Of a DNA stretch of 64,000 nt, positions 1 through 9,657 are shown one piece after another (within the stretch, counting starts at the first letter, position 1; each line of letters starts with the position of its first letter). The stretch lies in contig NZ_JBBOYD010000001.1 of assembly GCF_038007965.1 (NCBI RefSeq), positions 2,210,501 to 2,274,500 of the forward strand, written 5' to 3'. This stretch comes from Niallia sp. FSL W8-0635 (GTDB lineage: Bacteria > Bacillota > Bacilli > Bacillales > Cytobacillaceae). The notes under the pieces were generated by a model. That model saw only the letters and a program-made list of their open reading frames with translations, made no database searches and was not told where the DNA came from. The position numbers and the translations under genes are program-made.

Positions 1-368
1 AATATCCACATATGAAAATCATTGTCCATCCTGAGTGCAGCAGAGAAGTCGTAGCAGCATCTGATTTAGCTGGTTCAACAAACTATATTATTGATGTAAT
101 CGAAAAGGCAGAGCCAGGAAGTGCTTTTGCCATCGGTACGGAAATGAACTTAGTCAATCGGATTATAAAAGAACACCAAGATAAAGAAATCATCTCCCTC
201 AATCCCTATATGTGTGCTTGTTTAACAATGAACCGGATTGATTTGCCTCATTTTGTATGGTGCTTAGAATCCATCGAAGAGGATTTTGAAAGCAATCGAA
301 TTATTGTCGAAGAGCCAATTGCCTCGAATGCAAAATTGGCATTGGATAGAATGTTGGAATTATCCTAA
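1..368 (+). CDS. nadA: Quinolinate synthase NadA, C-terminal part (5' end outside window)
   Basis: Quinolinate synthase condenses iminoaspartate with dihydroxyacetone phosphate to make quinolinate for NAD synthesis, using a [4Fe-4S] cluster. The reading frame is already open at the window edge (frame of position 3), so only about the last 120 residues are present. They show the family's HPEC motif, which carries one cluster cysteine, the IGTEMNLVNRI strand and a second cluster cysteine in NPYMCACLTMN. The methionine at position 12 lies inside the conserved domain and is not the true start. A strong terminator follows directly, so nadA probably ends its transcription unit here. Identification is firm; nothing can be said about the upstream part. 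Confidence 0.93.
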   Translation, partial: YPHMKIIVHPECSREVVAASDLAGSTNYIIDVIEKAEPGSAFAIGTEMNLVNRIIKEHQDKEIISLNPYMCACLTMNRIDLPHFVWCLESIEEDFESNRIIVEEPIASNAKLALDRMLELS

Positions 369-381
369 TTTTTCATAGGGA

Positions 382-414
382 AAAACTGCTTTGTAGAATC
401 AAGGCAGTTTTTTT
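382..414 (+). terminator. Rho-independent terminator after nadA
   Basis: AAAACTGC pairs with GCAGTTTT, extended by a wobble-containing TTTG/CAAG step, around a 6-nt loop and followed by a run of T. It sits 20 bases after the nadA stop. Confidence 0.85.
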
Positions 415-603
415 GTGCTTGAATTTTGTTGTTAAAAATTATTACTATTATAAACTCGCTAAGTACAGCACGTTTGAGATTAATAGTTTAAACTGAATAT
501 TTATTCAAGAATGAATTTTCAAACAGAAGATAATGACAACCGTTCTGTCTTCCTTTAAAATAAAGGTAATATATGGAGACTTACAAGAAAGGCGGAACAT
601 GCC

Positions 604-2061
604 CTGAATTTACGTCGTAAACAATGGAAAAAACAAATAAATATACAAGATAATATAGATGAATGGTATTTACTAGCATTCTTATTAACTGGAGATAGTG
701 GACTAGCAGAACGATTGTTAGACCGAACGATAGAGCAAGTGAGGGATAAGTGGTCCTTTCCGTCATCTGCTCGTTTTTATCTAAAACCAATAATCAAGGA
801 CTATATAAAATATTACCGCAATAAGGAGATTATCTATAAATCCTTGGATTCTAGTATTCTATTAACTCGACTAGGTTTACTTGACGAACAAGCTCGGCTT
901 GCTTTTTTACTAAAGTATTACTACGGTTTTTCTTATAAAAAAATAGCGCAATATCTACCGATTTCAGAAAGAAAAGCGAAACAAGTAATTTATTCTTCCC
1001 TTATTATATATACCAATAATGGCAAATTAGTTCCCATTCATCATATAGAGGATGTAATCAAAAAAGAGGTTAGTATACTAAAAAGTTCGTTACAGCTTAA
1101 TCAAGTTACAGAAAAGAAAACCCTACATATAGAGACGAGTAAAAGGAGTTGGAGAAAGTCCCCAGTGATTTTACTCACTTTGTTGGTTTTATTTGCGGGA
1201 GGGTCTATTAATCAGGAAACACTTGGAAAGACGAGAGTTAGTTTAGGGCCAGATGTGTATAAATACTATAAGCAGGGCGGCATCTTCCAGCTGAATGAGG
1301 AGATTCAACAAAAAGGATATCCGGATATTTATACTTATCCGGATGTCGGAACGGATACACTCAATCTCCAATTTTATACGCCAGAGAGTCTGGAAAATAA
1401 GGAAGAGGTAACAGCGTTAATTGAAGCGTATTTAAAGGAAAGAGACCTGGATTATGTGATTGAATATGAAGAGATTACCCAAGAAATAGAAGTGGAGCAA
1501 ACAGAGGAACAAAATGTCGCGGACAAACAGGTGGAAATGGAACAGGAGATATTCCAATTAGTGACAGCAAAACCTTATTATTATATGCAAAGCTATACGA
1601 GTAATCAATCTGGTGAATCAACAGAACTCATTTTATCAGATAAGGTTACAGAGGAAGAAAAAATGAATTTAAAGGGAGAAATTGAAACCATCATAAGTAA
1701 ATATAATTTAGAATGGAATTTTTCATTTGGATCAGTTGAAGCGGAAGTGGTAGAAATGGAAAAAGCCATTTGGGAGATTTATCCTGCCTTAGCAGAGGCA
1801 TATGTCTTTAGCAAGAATAACTATAAAATATATGATATCTTTCCTTCCTATGTGGATGGTGTTTTGGAAATTAGTGTATATACGGAAATATCTCTATCAA
1901 CAGACGAAGATATCGCCAAAAATCAAGACTTATTAAACGAATTGAAAAGATCTTTGCGATTTTTTTTACAGTATGAAGACATTCAGGAACTCCTTCATCA
2001 TGTACCATATGTAATGAAGGTTTTTGGAAAAAACGGCAATGAAATCCAATTAGACACTTAA
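604..2061 (+). CDS. Membrane-anchored sigma-factor-like protein, first of a tandem pair
   Basis: Not a named family to me. With the start proposed here the protein has 485 residues. Roughly residues 85-135 resemble sigma-70 region 4, ending in a helix-turn-helix (FSYKKIAQYLPISERKAKQV). A single hydrophobic helix follows at about 185-202 (SPVILLTLLVLFAGG), then about 280 residues rich in Glu and Tyr that would lie outside the membrane. The frame has no ATG, GTG or TTG in a sensible place. The first such codon (TTG, position 715) falls inside a segment shared with the next gene (FLLTGD here, FLTGD there). AAAGGCGG at 588-595 lies 8 bases before an in-frame CTG at 604, so a CTG start is inferred. 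The downstream gene is a diverged paralogue. A membrane-tethered regulator fits the layout, but no function is shown. Confidence 0.6.
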   Translation: MNLRRKQWKKQINIQDNIDEWYLLAFLLTGDSGLAERLLDRTIEQVRDKWSFPSSARFYLKPIIKDYIKYYRNKEIIYKSLDSSILLTRLGLLDEQARLAFLLKYYYGFSYKKIAQYLPISERKAKQVIYSSLIIYTNNGKLVPIHHIEDVIKKEVSILKSSLQLNQVTEKKTLHIETSKRSWRKSPVILLTLLVLFAGGSINQETLGKTRVSLGPDVYKYYKQGGIFQLNEEIQQKGYPDIYTYPDVGTDTLNLQFYTPESLENKEEVTALIEAYLKERDLDYVIEYEEITQEIEVEQTEEQNVADKQVEMEQEIFQLVTAKPYYYMQSYTSNQSGESTELILSDKVTEEEKMNLKGEIETIISKYNLEWNFSFGSVEAEVVEMEKAIWEIYPALAEAYVFSKNNYKIYDIFPSYVDGVLEISVYTEISLSTDEDIAKNQDLLNELKRSLRFFLQYEDIQELLHHVPYVMKVFGKNGNEIQLDT

Positions 2062-2091
2062 TCATATTTGTATATAACGGAGGGGATTTTA

Positions 2092-3450
2092 TTGAAGAGC
2101 GCAAAGCTAGTCGAAAGCAATAAAGAAAAAGATTGGCTAATTTTTGCGGAGTTTTTAACTGGTGATAGGGAAATGTCTCTTGATATCGTCAAGGCTTTTT
2201 TAAAAAAGCCTTCGACCACTTTTTTTGCACCTTGTCTTATCGAAAGAGGATACCGCTATATTCTGAAGCATTGGAAAGCTGATGATAGCAGAACGATTTT
2301 AGATTCATTGTTATCGGAATATTCCCTTAATTTTTTAGGGAAAATCAATCAGTCAATCCTTTTGCTACATTACTATTTTCAACTAGATATAGGAAAGATT
2401 GCTAGAATCATAGGAAAATCAATAAGAGAAATCAGAAGAAGATTATTTTCCTTTCTACAGCTCCTAGCATCAAATAGAATTGCTCTTGCTACATTTGTAG
2501 ACAGGCTCCTTGAGAAAGGGAAGTCACTAGCGTATCCTTTTTCACTTGATGATTTAAATAAGAGGAACTTGATAAATGCAAAAAAGACTGTGTTGTATTC
2601 TTTCATCATACTCCATCTTCTTATCGTTGGCGGGGCAATGAATAGTGGAATTGTAGAAAAAACGCAAGCGAAACAAGGTCCTGATTTATTAATGATTTAT
2701 AAAGGAAATAAATTGGACGAAATGATTAAAGCAAGATTAACAGAAGTATTTCAAGAAGATGGATTTTCTGTCATTGTCAATTTTGAGGAAGCAGAAGTTT
2801 ATATTGGCGTAGAGAAGGAAGAACTCTATCAAAAGAAGTCAGAAATCATTCGCTTTGTCTATCAACAATTGAAGGAAAAAGACATTACGTATGCTGTCCA
2901 ATTGGATTATGATAAAAAAGCGTTTGGCATTGACGAAGCTGCCTATCAAATAGTTTCAGAGGCAAAAGAGAAAAGGTTAAAACTATGGCCAGGAGACTAT
3001 TCAGATCAAGGAAAAGTAATAGGATGGATCGTATCCTTTCCAGACGATATTGAACTAGTAACAGAGGAATCAGAACTTAGGAGGGTTCAAGAAATTATAC
3101 ATAAATACCATCATAAAGCACCAGTGACGGTTTCTTATTATAATAAACAAATAGTGGATCGACGAGAAAGATGGTTAAAATTATCACCCTATTTCAATGA
3201 GGGATTCTTGTTAGGAAAGGAATATAATATTGAAAGAATAAGAACTGATACAACGGAGAAAAACGTAATCATCGATATTTATACGTTTTTTTTAACAAAA
3301 GATAAAAAAAAAGAGGAGATAGCACGGGCCATTAAACGATCGCTGGATCAATTTTTGCAAAGCGAGGAAATAAAAGGGCTTGTTCAAAATGATACTTATA
3401 CGATAAATATATACTCAGCAGGGAAGAAAAAAATAAATGTCGATTATTAA
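2092..3450 (+). CDS. Membrane-anchored sigma-factor-like protein, second of a tandem pair
   Basis: About 452 residues, homologous end to end with the preceding gene, 30 bases downstream and presumably cotranscribed. The start is the TTG at 2092, placed 7 bases after CGGAGGGG. An ATG at 2068 lies upstream of that ribosome site and is unlikely. Residues about 80-122 look like sigma region 4 with a helix-turn-helix (FQLDIGKIARIIGKSIREIR). One membrane helix lies at about 166-182 (TVLYSFIILHLLIVGG), followed by a conserved KTQAKQGPD stretch (KTRVSLGPD in the paralogue) and a long outer domain. Neither protein has a convincing sigma region 2, so they are not standard ECF sigma factors. A role as paired membrane regulators is inference only. 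Confidence 0.65.
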   Translation: MKSAKLVESNKEKDWLIFAEFLTGDREMSLDIVKAFLKKPSTTFFAPCLIERGYRYILKHWKADDSRTILDSLLSEYSLNFLGKINQSILLLHYYFQLDIGKIARIIGKSIREIRRRLFSFLQLLASNRIALATFVDRLLEKGKSLAYPFSLDDLNKRNLINAKKTVLYSFIILHLLIVGGAMNSGIVEKTQAKQGPDLLMIYKGNKLDEMIKARLTEVFQEDGFSVIVNFEEAEVYIGVEKEELYQKKSEIIRFVYQQLKEKDITYAVQLDYDKKAFGIDEAAYQIVSEAKEKRLKLWPGDYSDQGKVIGWIVSFPDDIELVTEESELRRVQEIIHKYHHKAPVTVSYYNKQIVDRRERWLKLSPYFNEGFLLGKEYNIERIRTDTTEKNVIIDIYTFFLTKDKKKEEIARAIKRSLDQFLQSEEIKGLVQNDTYTINIYSAGKKKINVDY

Positions 3451-3553
3451 AATATTGTATATTTTATAAAGTTTGGGTAATAATGCTTACAGGTTAAACT
3501 GCACGGAGGAATGTGATAAAATAATAATAATAGCTTAAAAAATAGCTAAATGT

Positions 3554-4537
3554 TTGAAAAGGCAGTTGAATCATTTGACATTAAAAGAAAAAGTTGTAGT
3601 GCTAATTGGACCTACCGCTGTAGGGAAGACAAATTTAAGCATTGAACTGGCGAAAAAATTCGACGGGGAAATCATTAGCGGAGATTCTATGCAGATTTAT
3701 AAAGGAATGGATATTGCGACAGCTAAAATATCCAAAGAAGAAATGCAAGGAGTTCCCCATCATTTAATTGATATCTTAGAGCCTGATGAAAGTTTTTCCG
3801 TGGCGCAATTTCAGGAGCTTGTTCGCAAAAAAATAACGGAAATAACTTCAAGAGGAAAAGTACCGTTTATCGTTGGCGGAACTGGTTTGTATATTCAAGC
3901 TGTATTATACGATTATCAGTTTCAAGAAACGGCAACAGACACAGCATTCCGAACGAAATTAGAGGAAATGGCACAAGCGGAAGGAACCTTGACCATTCAT
4001 GACATGTTGAATAAAGTGGATTCAGAAGCTGCTGCTGCCATTCATCATCATAATGTCAGGCGTGTGATTAGAGCATTAGAGGTCTTTCATGTAACGGGCA
4101 GAAAAATGTCTGACATACAAAGGGAACAGAAGCAGGAATCCCTTTATGATTCTGCATTAATTGGCTTAACAATGGAAAGAAATGTTCTATATGAGCGAAT
4201 TAATAAACGAGTGGAGCAAATGCTTGAAATCGGCTTATTAGAGGAAGTTCAGCACTTCTATGAAAAGGGTATTAGAGACTGTCAATCACTTCAGGCAATC
4301 GGCTATAAAGAAATCTACAAGTATTACGATGGTCTGTTAAGCTTGGAAGATTCGATTGAAGAGTTAAAGCAGAATTCAAGGAGATATGCAAAGCGGCAAT
4401 TAACTTGGTTCCGCAATAAAATGAATGTACAGTGGTTTGATATGACAGAAAGCGTCAAAACACATGACATAACAAAAAATTTACAGGAAATTTCGTCTTA
4501 TTTAGAAGGAATGCTAAAAATAAAATCGAATACATAA
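3554..4537 (+). CDS. miaA: tRNA dimethylallyltransferase MiaA
   Basis: Transfers a dimethylallyl group to N6 of adenosine 37 in tRNAs that read codons starting with U. The P-loop GPTAVGKT lies near the N-terminus. The family motifs SGDSMQIYKGMDI, GVPHHLIDI, VGGTGLYIQ and, near the C-terminus, the tRNA-contacting AKRQLTWFRN all follow in order. Length (327 residues from the TTG at 3554) is slightly longer than usual. No good ribosome site precedes 3554, and the TTG codons at 3566 or 3575 are alternatives that give a more typical N-terminus. hfq lies 27 bases downstream, the usual Bacillus miaA-hfq pair. Identity is certain; only the start is open. Confidence 0.96.
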   Translation: MKRQLNHLTLKEKVVVLIGPTAVGKTNLSIELAKKFDGEIISGDSMQIYKGMDIATAKISKEEMQGVPHHLIDILEPDESFSVAQFQELVRKKITEITSRGKVPFIVGGTGLYIQAVLYDYQFQETATDTAFRTKLEEMAQAEGTLTIHDMLNKVDSEAAAAIHHHNVRRVIRALEVFHVTGRKMSDIQREQKQESLYDSALIGLTMERNVLYERINKRVEQMLEIGLLEEVQHFYEKGIRDCQSLQAIGYKEIYKYYDGLLSLEDSIEELKQNSRRYAKRQLTWFRNKMNVQWFDMTESVKTHDITKNLQEISSYLEGMLKIKSNT

Positions 4538-4564
4538 TAGTAGAGAGAAAAGAGGAGGATTTTC

Positions 4565-4804
4565 ATGAAGCAATCAGTTAACATTCAAGATCAATTTTTA
4601 AATCAATTACGTAAAGATGGCACAAACGTAACGGTATTCTTATTAAACGGATTCCAAATACGTGGATTTATAAAAGGTTTCGATAATTTCACCGTATTAT
4701 TTGAATCAGAAGGCAAACAGCAGCTAGTTTATAAGCATGCGATTTCCACATTTTCCCCACAAAAAAATGTACAAATTGATTTAGAGGGTACACAAGTTCA
4801 ATAA
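4565..4804 (+). CDS. hfq: RNA chaperone Hfq
   Basis: A 79-residue Sm-like protein that forms a hexameric ring and binds A-rich and U-rich RNA. The Sm1 signature ([20 protein letters not shown]) and the Sm2 motif YKHAIST are intact. The C-terminal tail is short, as is normal in Bacillus. The start ATG follows GAGGAGG. It is the second gene of the miaA-hfq unit and is followed by a terminator about 110 bases later. In Gram-positive species its role in small-RNA regulation is weaker than in enterobacteria. Confidence 0.97.
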   Translation: MKQSVNIQDQFLNQLRKDGTNVTVFLLNGFQIRGFIKGFDNFTVLFESEGKQQLVYKHAISTFSPQKNVQIDLEGTQVQ

Positions 4805-4913
4805 AAGAAGTGGATTGGACATTATGTAAACCCTACGGCTACATAGGAATATGCAAGGTAACGCAGTAAGATTTAAGTATACCGCGAAAAAATAGTTGGA
4901 TAAATATTGGATG

Positions 4914-4949
4914 AAACAGACTAAATCGAATAGGTTTAGTCTGTTTTAA
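4914..4949. terminator. Bidirectional terminator between hfq and the S51 peptidase gene
   Basis: AAACAGACTAAA and TTTAGTCTGTTT form a 12-bp perfect stem around a short loop. T-rich flanks on both strands would serve both convergent genes. Confidence 0.75.
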
Positions 4950-5003
4950 ATGGATATAGGTACACCAGAGAGGAAGGACAATCCCCACTGAAGGTGCACT
5001 TGA

Positions 5004-5612
5004 TTAGCCATTTAAAAGGATGTATTCGTCATCTTTTAAACTAGTTATGGAGATATTTGAATCCTTTTCAAACTCCAACAAGCGATCCTCTATGCTTTTT
5101 CCGTAGTCGTCTTTAAAAACATCTTCTCGATCAGAATGAGGAAAGATAGCGATGTCTGTTAATGATAAAGCTGTGAAGTCATTTAAGTCTACTTCATTCA
5201 ATTCAGGAGAAAAATGATGTACCATATCAATAGAAGGCCCTAAAATAACTGCACCAGCACTTGCTCCTATAATGATACTATTCTCGGATAACTCCTTTAA
5301 GACGGTGTCAGCGCGACTTTTTTTTATGAAATACAGCAAGCGAAAGGGATTTCCACCATTAATATAAATGATATTATACTCCTTTAGTTTCTCTCCCTTT
5401 TCTACTTCTACATCGATAAAATCTACTTGGTTTATGCCCAACTCTAAAAAATCATTTTTCGTTTTAAGGGCAAATCTATTTTTTTCCTTTAGTGAGGAGG
5501 CAGTAGTGATAATAACAGCTTTCGGATTAGCAAGCTTACTAAGCACAGTCATAAATTCCTCTTTGATTGTTTCTGAATAAAAACCATTCGAGGTCAAAAA
5601 TATTGTAGCCAT
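5004..5612 (-). CDS. Peptidase S51 family protein (dipeptidase E-like)
   Basis: A 202-residue cytoplasmic protein of the peptidase S51 / class I glutamine amidotransferase-like fold. The nucleophile elbow IIGASAGAVIL (Ser in GASAG) follows the YINGGNPFRLL motif, and a late FPHSDR supplies the likely histidine. Known relatives cleave Asp-X dipeptides or cyanophycin-type dipeptides; the substrate here is not evident. The start ATG at 5612 is preceded by AAGGGAG on the minus strand. It is a single gene, convergent with hfq. Confidence 0.8.
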   Translation of the reverse strand: MATIFLTSNGFYSETIKEEFMTVLSKLANPKAVIITTASSLKEKNRFALKTKNDFLELGINQVDFIDVEVEKGEKLKEYNIIYINGGNPFRLLYFIKKSRADTVLKELSENSIIIGASAGAVILGPSIDMVHHFSPELNEVDLNDFTALSLTDIAIFPHSDREDVFKDDYGKSIEDRLLEFEKDSNISITSLKDDEYILLNG

Positions 5613-5946
5613 CTTTTTATCTCCCTTGAAAAAAATTTTTCTTCTAGCCTTCGATAAAATTACATACTATTCAAAATGTTCCTTTATATTTTACCATAAA
5701 AATCTTCTTTAATTTATAGTGGCTTATTGAAGATAATGGGTTATACATAGCGATATTTCTGGCTACAGACTCGTTCTAAAAGTTGAAACAAAAAAATAAT
5801 CTGAAAATAGTTTAATGAATAGAAGATGTTCTGAATATACATTAACAATGGGGAATAGTAGCAAACAGTATGAATGGATTTAAATATTGATGAACCTTAT
5901 AGATGGATAGATTTATAGCGTTTTGTTTTTAGAGGAGGTGTGGCTT
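5613..5946. other. Gene-free stretch between divergent S51 peptidase and spoVK genes
   Basis: AT-rich, with no open frame that has a ribosome site. It must hold the promoters of both divergent genes. No unambiguous sigma-A or sporulation promoter was recognised. Confidence 0.5.
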
Positions 5947-6900
5947 TTGGAGCATCCAATCCGGATGAAGAATAATGGACAGATCAGCGTAGTAATCAAC
6001 TCACAGAAAAAGAAGGTTCTTCCAAAGGAAAAGCCAGAAGCTGAGTCAATCCCCAGAACTGTTCCGAGTGAACATGAAGCACTTAGGGAAATTGAAGCGG
6101 AATTAGGAAGCCTTGTTGGCATGGACGAAATGAAAAAAATGATAAAAGAGATATACGCATGGATTTATGTAAATAAAAAAAGAGAAGAAAATGGCTTGAA
6201 AACGGGTAAACAAGCTTTGCATATGATGTTTAAAGGGAATCCAGGTACAGGGAAAACAACGGTTGCAAGGCTAATTGGCAAGCTTTTTCAAAAAATGAAT
6301 GTCTTATCAAAAGGCCATTTAATTGAAGCGGAGCGTGCGGATTTAGTTGGGGAATACATCGGGCATACAGCACAGAAAACAAGGGATCTTGTGAAAAAAG
6401 CGATGGGGGGGATCCTGTTTATTGATGAAGCCTATTCGCTAGGTCGAGGTGGAGAGAAGGATTTTGGAAAAGAAGCAATTGATACATTAGTGAAGCATAT
6501 GGAAGATAAGCAGCATGACTTTATTTTAATTCTGGCAGGCTATTCAAGAGAAATGGATTTTTTCCTATCGTTAAACCCTGGACTTCATTCTAGATTTCCG
6601 CTTGTCATTGATTTCCCTGACTATTCCACCGATCAGCTAATGGAGATTGCGGAACGAATGCTAAAAGAAAGAGAATATGCTCTAAGTCATGAAGCAGAAA
6701 AAAAACTTAAAGAACATCTATCCTTTGTTCGTAATGTCCAGAATCCCAAAAGCTTTTCAAATGGTCGATACATCCGCAATATTATCGAAAAATCCATAAG
6801 AGCCCAAGCGATGCGCCTACTTATGCAAAGCAATTATGATAAATACGAACTAATGACATTAAGAAGCAACGATATAGTGTTAGACTCTAAAGAAAAATAA
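5947..6900 (+). CDS. spoVK: Stage V sporulation protein K, AAA+ ATPase
   Basis: A mother-cell AAA+ ATPase of the CbbX/CfxQ type needed for normal spore maturation in B. subtilis; its client is unknown. The conserved core runs from LVGMDEMKKMIKEIYAW through Walker A GNPGTGKTT, LVGEYIGHTAQKTRDL, Walker B GGILFIDEAYSL and an arginine-finger region (LHSRFPLVIDFPDY). The start is the TTG at 5947, 6 bases after AGAGGAGGTG. This gives 317 residues and a MEHPIRMKNNGQI start that aligns with known SpoVK proteins. Possible starts further upstream overlap the ribosome site. It is monocistronic, with its own terminator. Confidence 0.95.
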   Translation: MEHPIRMKNNGQISVVINSQKKKVLPKEKPEAESIPRTVPSEHEALREIEAELGSLVGMDEMKKMIKEIYAWIYVNKKREENGLKTGKQALHMMFKGNPGTGKTTVARLIGKLFQKMNVLSKGHLIEAERADLVGEYIGHTAQKTRDLVKKAMGGILFIDEAYSLGRGGEKDFGKEAIDTLVKHMEDKQHDFILILAGYSREMDFFLSLNPGLHSRFPLVIDFPDYSTDQLMEIAERMLKEREYALSHEAEKKLKEHLSFVRNVQNPKSFSNGRYIRNIIEKSIRAQAMRLLMQSNYDKYELMTLRSNDIVLDSKEK

Positions 6901-6910
6901 AGGATAAGAA

Positions 6911-6953
6911 TGCTATTCTAAAAGAGAGAATTTCTTTTGGAATAGCTTTTTTA
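6911..6953 (+). terminator. Terminator after spoVK
   Basis: GCTATTC...AAAGA pairs with TCTTT...GAATAGC and is followed by six T. It lies 11 bases after the spoVK stop. Confidence 0.85.
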
Positions 6954-7035
6954 ATATGCTTTTTTACAAACCATTTTTACTACGTTAAAATTTGGGTAAC
7001 CTTATAAGGAGCAAATAGATGAAATGGTATTTGTT

Positions 7036-7044
7036 TGCTATAAT
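7036..7044 (+). promoter_or_regulatory. Extended -10 promoter of hflX
   Basis: TGCTATAAT is a perfect extended -10 (TGnTATAAT) 35 bases before the hflX start. The -35 region is poor, as is common for extended -10 promoters. Confidence 0.55.
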
Positions 7045-7079
7045 AGATGAAGTTCAGCATGGAAAGAAGGTTTACATAG

Positions 7080-8354
7080 TTGAAGGAAACCAAAGTAGAG
7101 AAAGAAAAAGTCATTCTGGTTGGTTGCGAAACACAGAATGACGCTGCCAGATTTGAATATTCAATGGAAGAACTTGCAAATTTAACGAAAACAGCGAATG
7201 GACAAGTAGTTGCCACCTTAACGCAAATGAGAGAAAGAATTCATCCGTCCACCTATATCGGCAAAGGGAAGGTTGAAGAATTAGAAAGTCTTGCAGAGGA
7301 ATTAGAAGCAGACTTAATTATTTTTAATGATGAATTGTCACCAAGTCAGGTTCGGAATGTGTCAAAGAATTTGGATGCAAGAATCATTGACCGAACACAG
7401 CTTATTCTAGATATATTTGCCTCAAGAGCAAGATCGAAAGAAGGAAAGCTTCAAGTAGAGCTAGCCCAATTACAATACTTATTGCCACGTTTAGGTGGAC
7501 AAGGTCTCCAATTATCAAGACTTGGTGCAGGTATTGGGACGAGAGGGCCTGGTGAAACAAAGCTTGAATCAGACAGAAGACATATTAGACGAAGAATTGA
7601 TGATATTAAAAGCCAATTAAACGTTATTGTCGAACATCGAGATCGCTACCGAGAAAGACGAAAGAAAAATAGAGCCTTCCAAATCGCATTAGTTGGTTAT
7701 ACGAATGCGGGGAAATCGACTTTGTTCAATCGTCTCTCTGAAGCAGATTCATTTGAAGAGGATATCCTGTTTGCAACATTAGATCCAATGACGAGAAAAA
7801 TAATTTTGCCAAGTGGCTTTTCGGCCCTTATTACAGATACTGTAGGGTTTATTCAAGATTTGCCAACAACGTTAGTTGCCGCATTTCGCTCAACGTTAGA
7901 AGAGGTGCGAGAAGCAGACTTATTGCTCCATGTGGTTGATAGCTCAAATGAGGAATATTTTCAGCATGAAGAAACAGTACATAAATTACTAGAAGATTTG
8001 GAAATACCTGCAATCCCTCAATTAACTGTCTATAATAAAAAAGATTTAGTGCATGCGAAATTTGTACCCACATCGAAAACGGAAAGCATTTTAATTACCG
8101 CTTTTGATAATGAAGATAGGGAACAGCTTAAGCAAACGATTGAACAAATCATGATTGAAAACATGGAATATTATGAGACAACGGTTGAAAGTAATAACGG
8201 AAAATTATTGTCTCAGCTAAAAAATGAGACAGTTTTGCGTAGCTTAATTTTTGATGAAGAAACGCAAAATTATTTATGTAAAGGGTATGCTCTAAAAGAA
8301 CATGCTATATTAAAATATAAAAAGCCTATAGAAGTAGAGGAATGGGAGAAATAA
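7080..8354 (+). CDS. hflX: Ribosome-associated GTPase HflX
   Basis: HflX splits stalled or stress-inactivated 70S ribosomes using GTP. The N-terminal domain carries the glycine-rich [20 protein letters not shown] segment and a helical linker ([15 protein letters not shown]). The G domain follows with G1 GYTNAGKST (about residue 205), G3 [10 protein letters not shown] and G4 NKKD. Length is 424 residues. The start TTG at 7080 lies 9 bases after GAAAGAAGG. ynbB begins one base after its stop codon, so the two are cotranscribed, as in B. subtilis (ynbA-ynbB). Confidence 0.95.
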   Translation: MKETKVEKEKVILVGCETQNDAARFEYSMEELANLTKTANGQVVATLTQMRERIHPSTYIGKGKVEELESLAEELEADLIIFNDELSPSQVRNVSKNLDARIIDRTQLILDIFASRARSKEGKLQVELAQLQYLLPRLGGQGLQLSRLGAGIGTRGPGETKLESDRRHIRRRIDDIKSQLNVIVEHRDRYRERRKKNRAFQIALVGYTNAGKSTLFNRLSEADSFEEDILFATLDPMTRKIILPSGFSALITDTVGFIQDLPTTLVAAFRSTLEEVREADLLLHVVDSSNEEYFQHEETVHKLLEDLEIPAIPQLTVYNKKDLVHAKFVPTSKTESILITAFDNEDREQLKQTIEQIMIENMEYYETTVESNNGKLLSQLKNETVLRSLIFDEETQNYLCKGYALKEHAILKYKKPIEVEEWEK

Positions 8355-9623
8355 ATGTATAAGCAGTTAACATATGGAACACAGCTAGAAGCGTTAGTAA
8401 ATGAAGTGGAAGAACAAATTAAAGAAGTACAACAAGCAATTGATAAAAGAATTGATACCAATCAATTTCGTGTTTTATCAAGCTTTCAAAATCATCGAGT
8501 GAGTGAATCACACTTTATCCCATCAACTGGGTATGGATATGATGATAATGGCCGTGATACGTTAGAAAGTATTTATGCAGAAGTATTCGGTGGGGAAGCT
8601 GGTTTAGTGAGACCACAAATCATTTCTGGAACACATGCCATTAGCACGGCGTTGTTTGGGATCCTTCGACCAGGGGATGAACTTCTGTATATTACAGGTA
8701 AACCATATGATACGTTAGAAGAAATTGTTGGAATTAGAGGCGAAGGAATTGGCTCACTCCGAGAGTTTAATATTGGCTATAACAGTGTAGATTTGCTTCC
8801 AGATGGACAGCCAGATTATGAAAAAATTGCTGCATCCATTCATGCAAATACAAAAATGATTGGCATCCAGCGTTCAAAAGGGTATGCAACAAGACCATCT
8901 TTTCCAATTGCAGAAATTGAAAAGATGATTGCCTTTGTAAAAGAGGTTAAAGAAGATGTCGTTGTTTTTGTAGATAATTGCTATGGAGAATTCGTAGAAG
9001 ATCTGGAGCCATGCCATGTTGGTGCAGATTTAATGGCTGGATCGTTAATTAAAAATCCAGGTGGCGGAATAGCGAAAACGGGTGGATATATTGTTGGGAA
9101 AGAGGAGTTTGTAAAAGCATGCTCTTACCGAATGACATCACCTGGAATCGGTGCAGAGGCAGGTGCTTCTCTTTATAGTCTGCAAGAGATGTACCAAGGA
9201 TTTTTCCTTGCTCCCCATGTAGTTGGACAAAGCTTAAAAGGAGCTGTTTTCACCGCAGCGATGCTAGAAAGGTTAGGAATGAATTCCTCTCCTAGCTGGA
9301 ATACGAATCGCACAGATCTAATTCAATCTGTTCAGTTTGATGATAAAGACAAAATGATTGCTTTTTGCCAAGCCATTCAATATGCATCGCCAATTAACTC
9401 CCATGTGACGGCATATCCAAATTACATGCCAGGTTATGAAGATGATGTTATTATGGCGGCTGGAACATTTATTCAAGGGGCAAGCATTGAATTAACAGCC
9501 GATGGTCCAATCCGACCACCGTATGTAGCTTACGTACAAGGGGGATTAACCTATTCACATGTAAAAATTGCGATATGTATCGCAATTAACCGATTACTAG
9601 AACAAAAGCTGATCACTATTTAA
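8355..9623 (+). CDS. ynbB: PLP-dependent methionine gamma-lyase / aluminium-resistance family protein
   Basis: A 422-residue fold-type I PLP enzyme of the family annotated as aluminium resistance or methionine gamma-lyase-like proteins. The PLP lysine is likely the one in SLIKNPGGGIAKTGGY, and VFVDNCYGEF supplies the cofactor aspartate. The start ATG immediately follows hflX, with a weak GGGAGAA ribosome site inside the hflX 3' end. It sits between hflX and glnR as in other Bacillus genomes. The exact reaction in Bacillus is not established, and the aluminium link is historical. Confidence 0.88.
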   Translation: MYKQLTYGTQLEALVNEVEEQIKEVQQAIDKRIDTNQFRVLSSFQNHRVSESHFIPSTGYGYDDNGRDTLESIYAEVFGGEAGLVRPQIISGTHAISTALFGILRPGDELLYITGKPYDTLEEIVGIRGEGIGSLREFNIGYNSVDLLPDGQPDYEKIAASIHANTKMIGIQRSKGYATRPSFPIAEIEKMIAFVKEVKEDVVVFVDNCYGEFVEDLEPCHVGADLMAGSLIKNPGGGIAKTGGYIVGKEEFVKACSYRMTSPGIGAEAGASLYSLQEMYQGFFLAPHVVGQSLKGAVFTAAMLERLGMNSSPSWNTNRTDLIQSVQFDDKDKMIAFCQAIQYASPINSHVTAYPNYMPGYEDDVIMAAGTFIQGASIELTADGPIRPPYVAYVQGGLTYSHVKIAICIAINRLLEQKLITI

Positions 9624-9657
9624 ATATAGTATTCAGTTACATGAATGGGGAAGAAAG

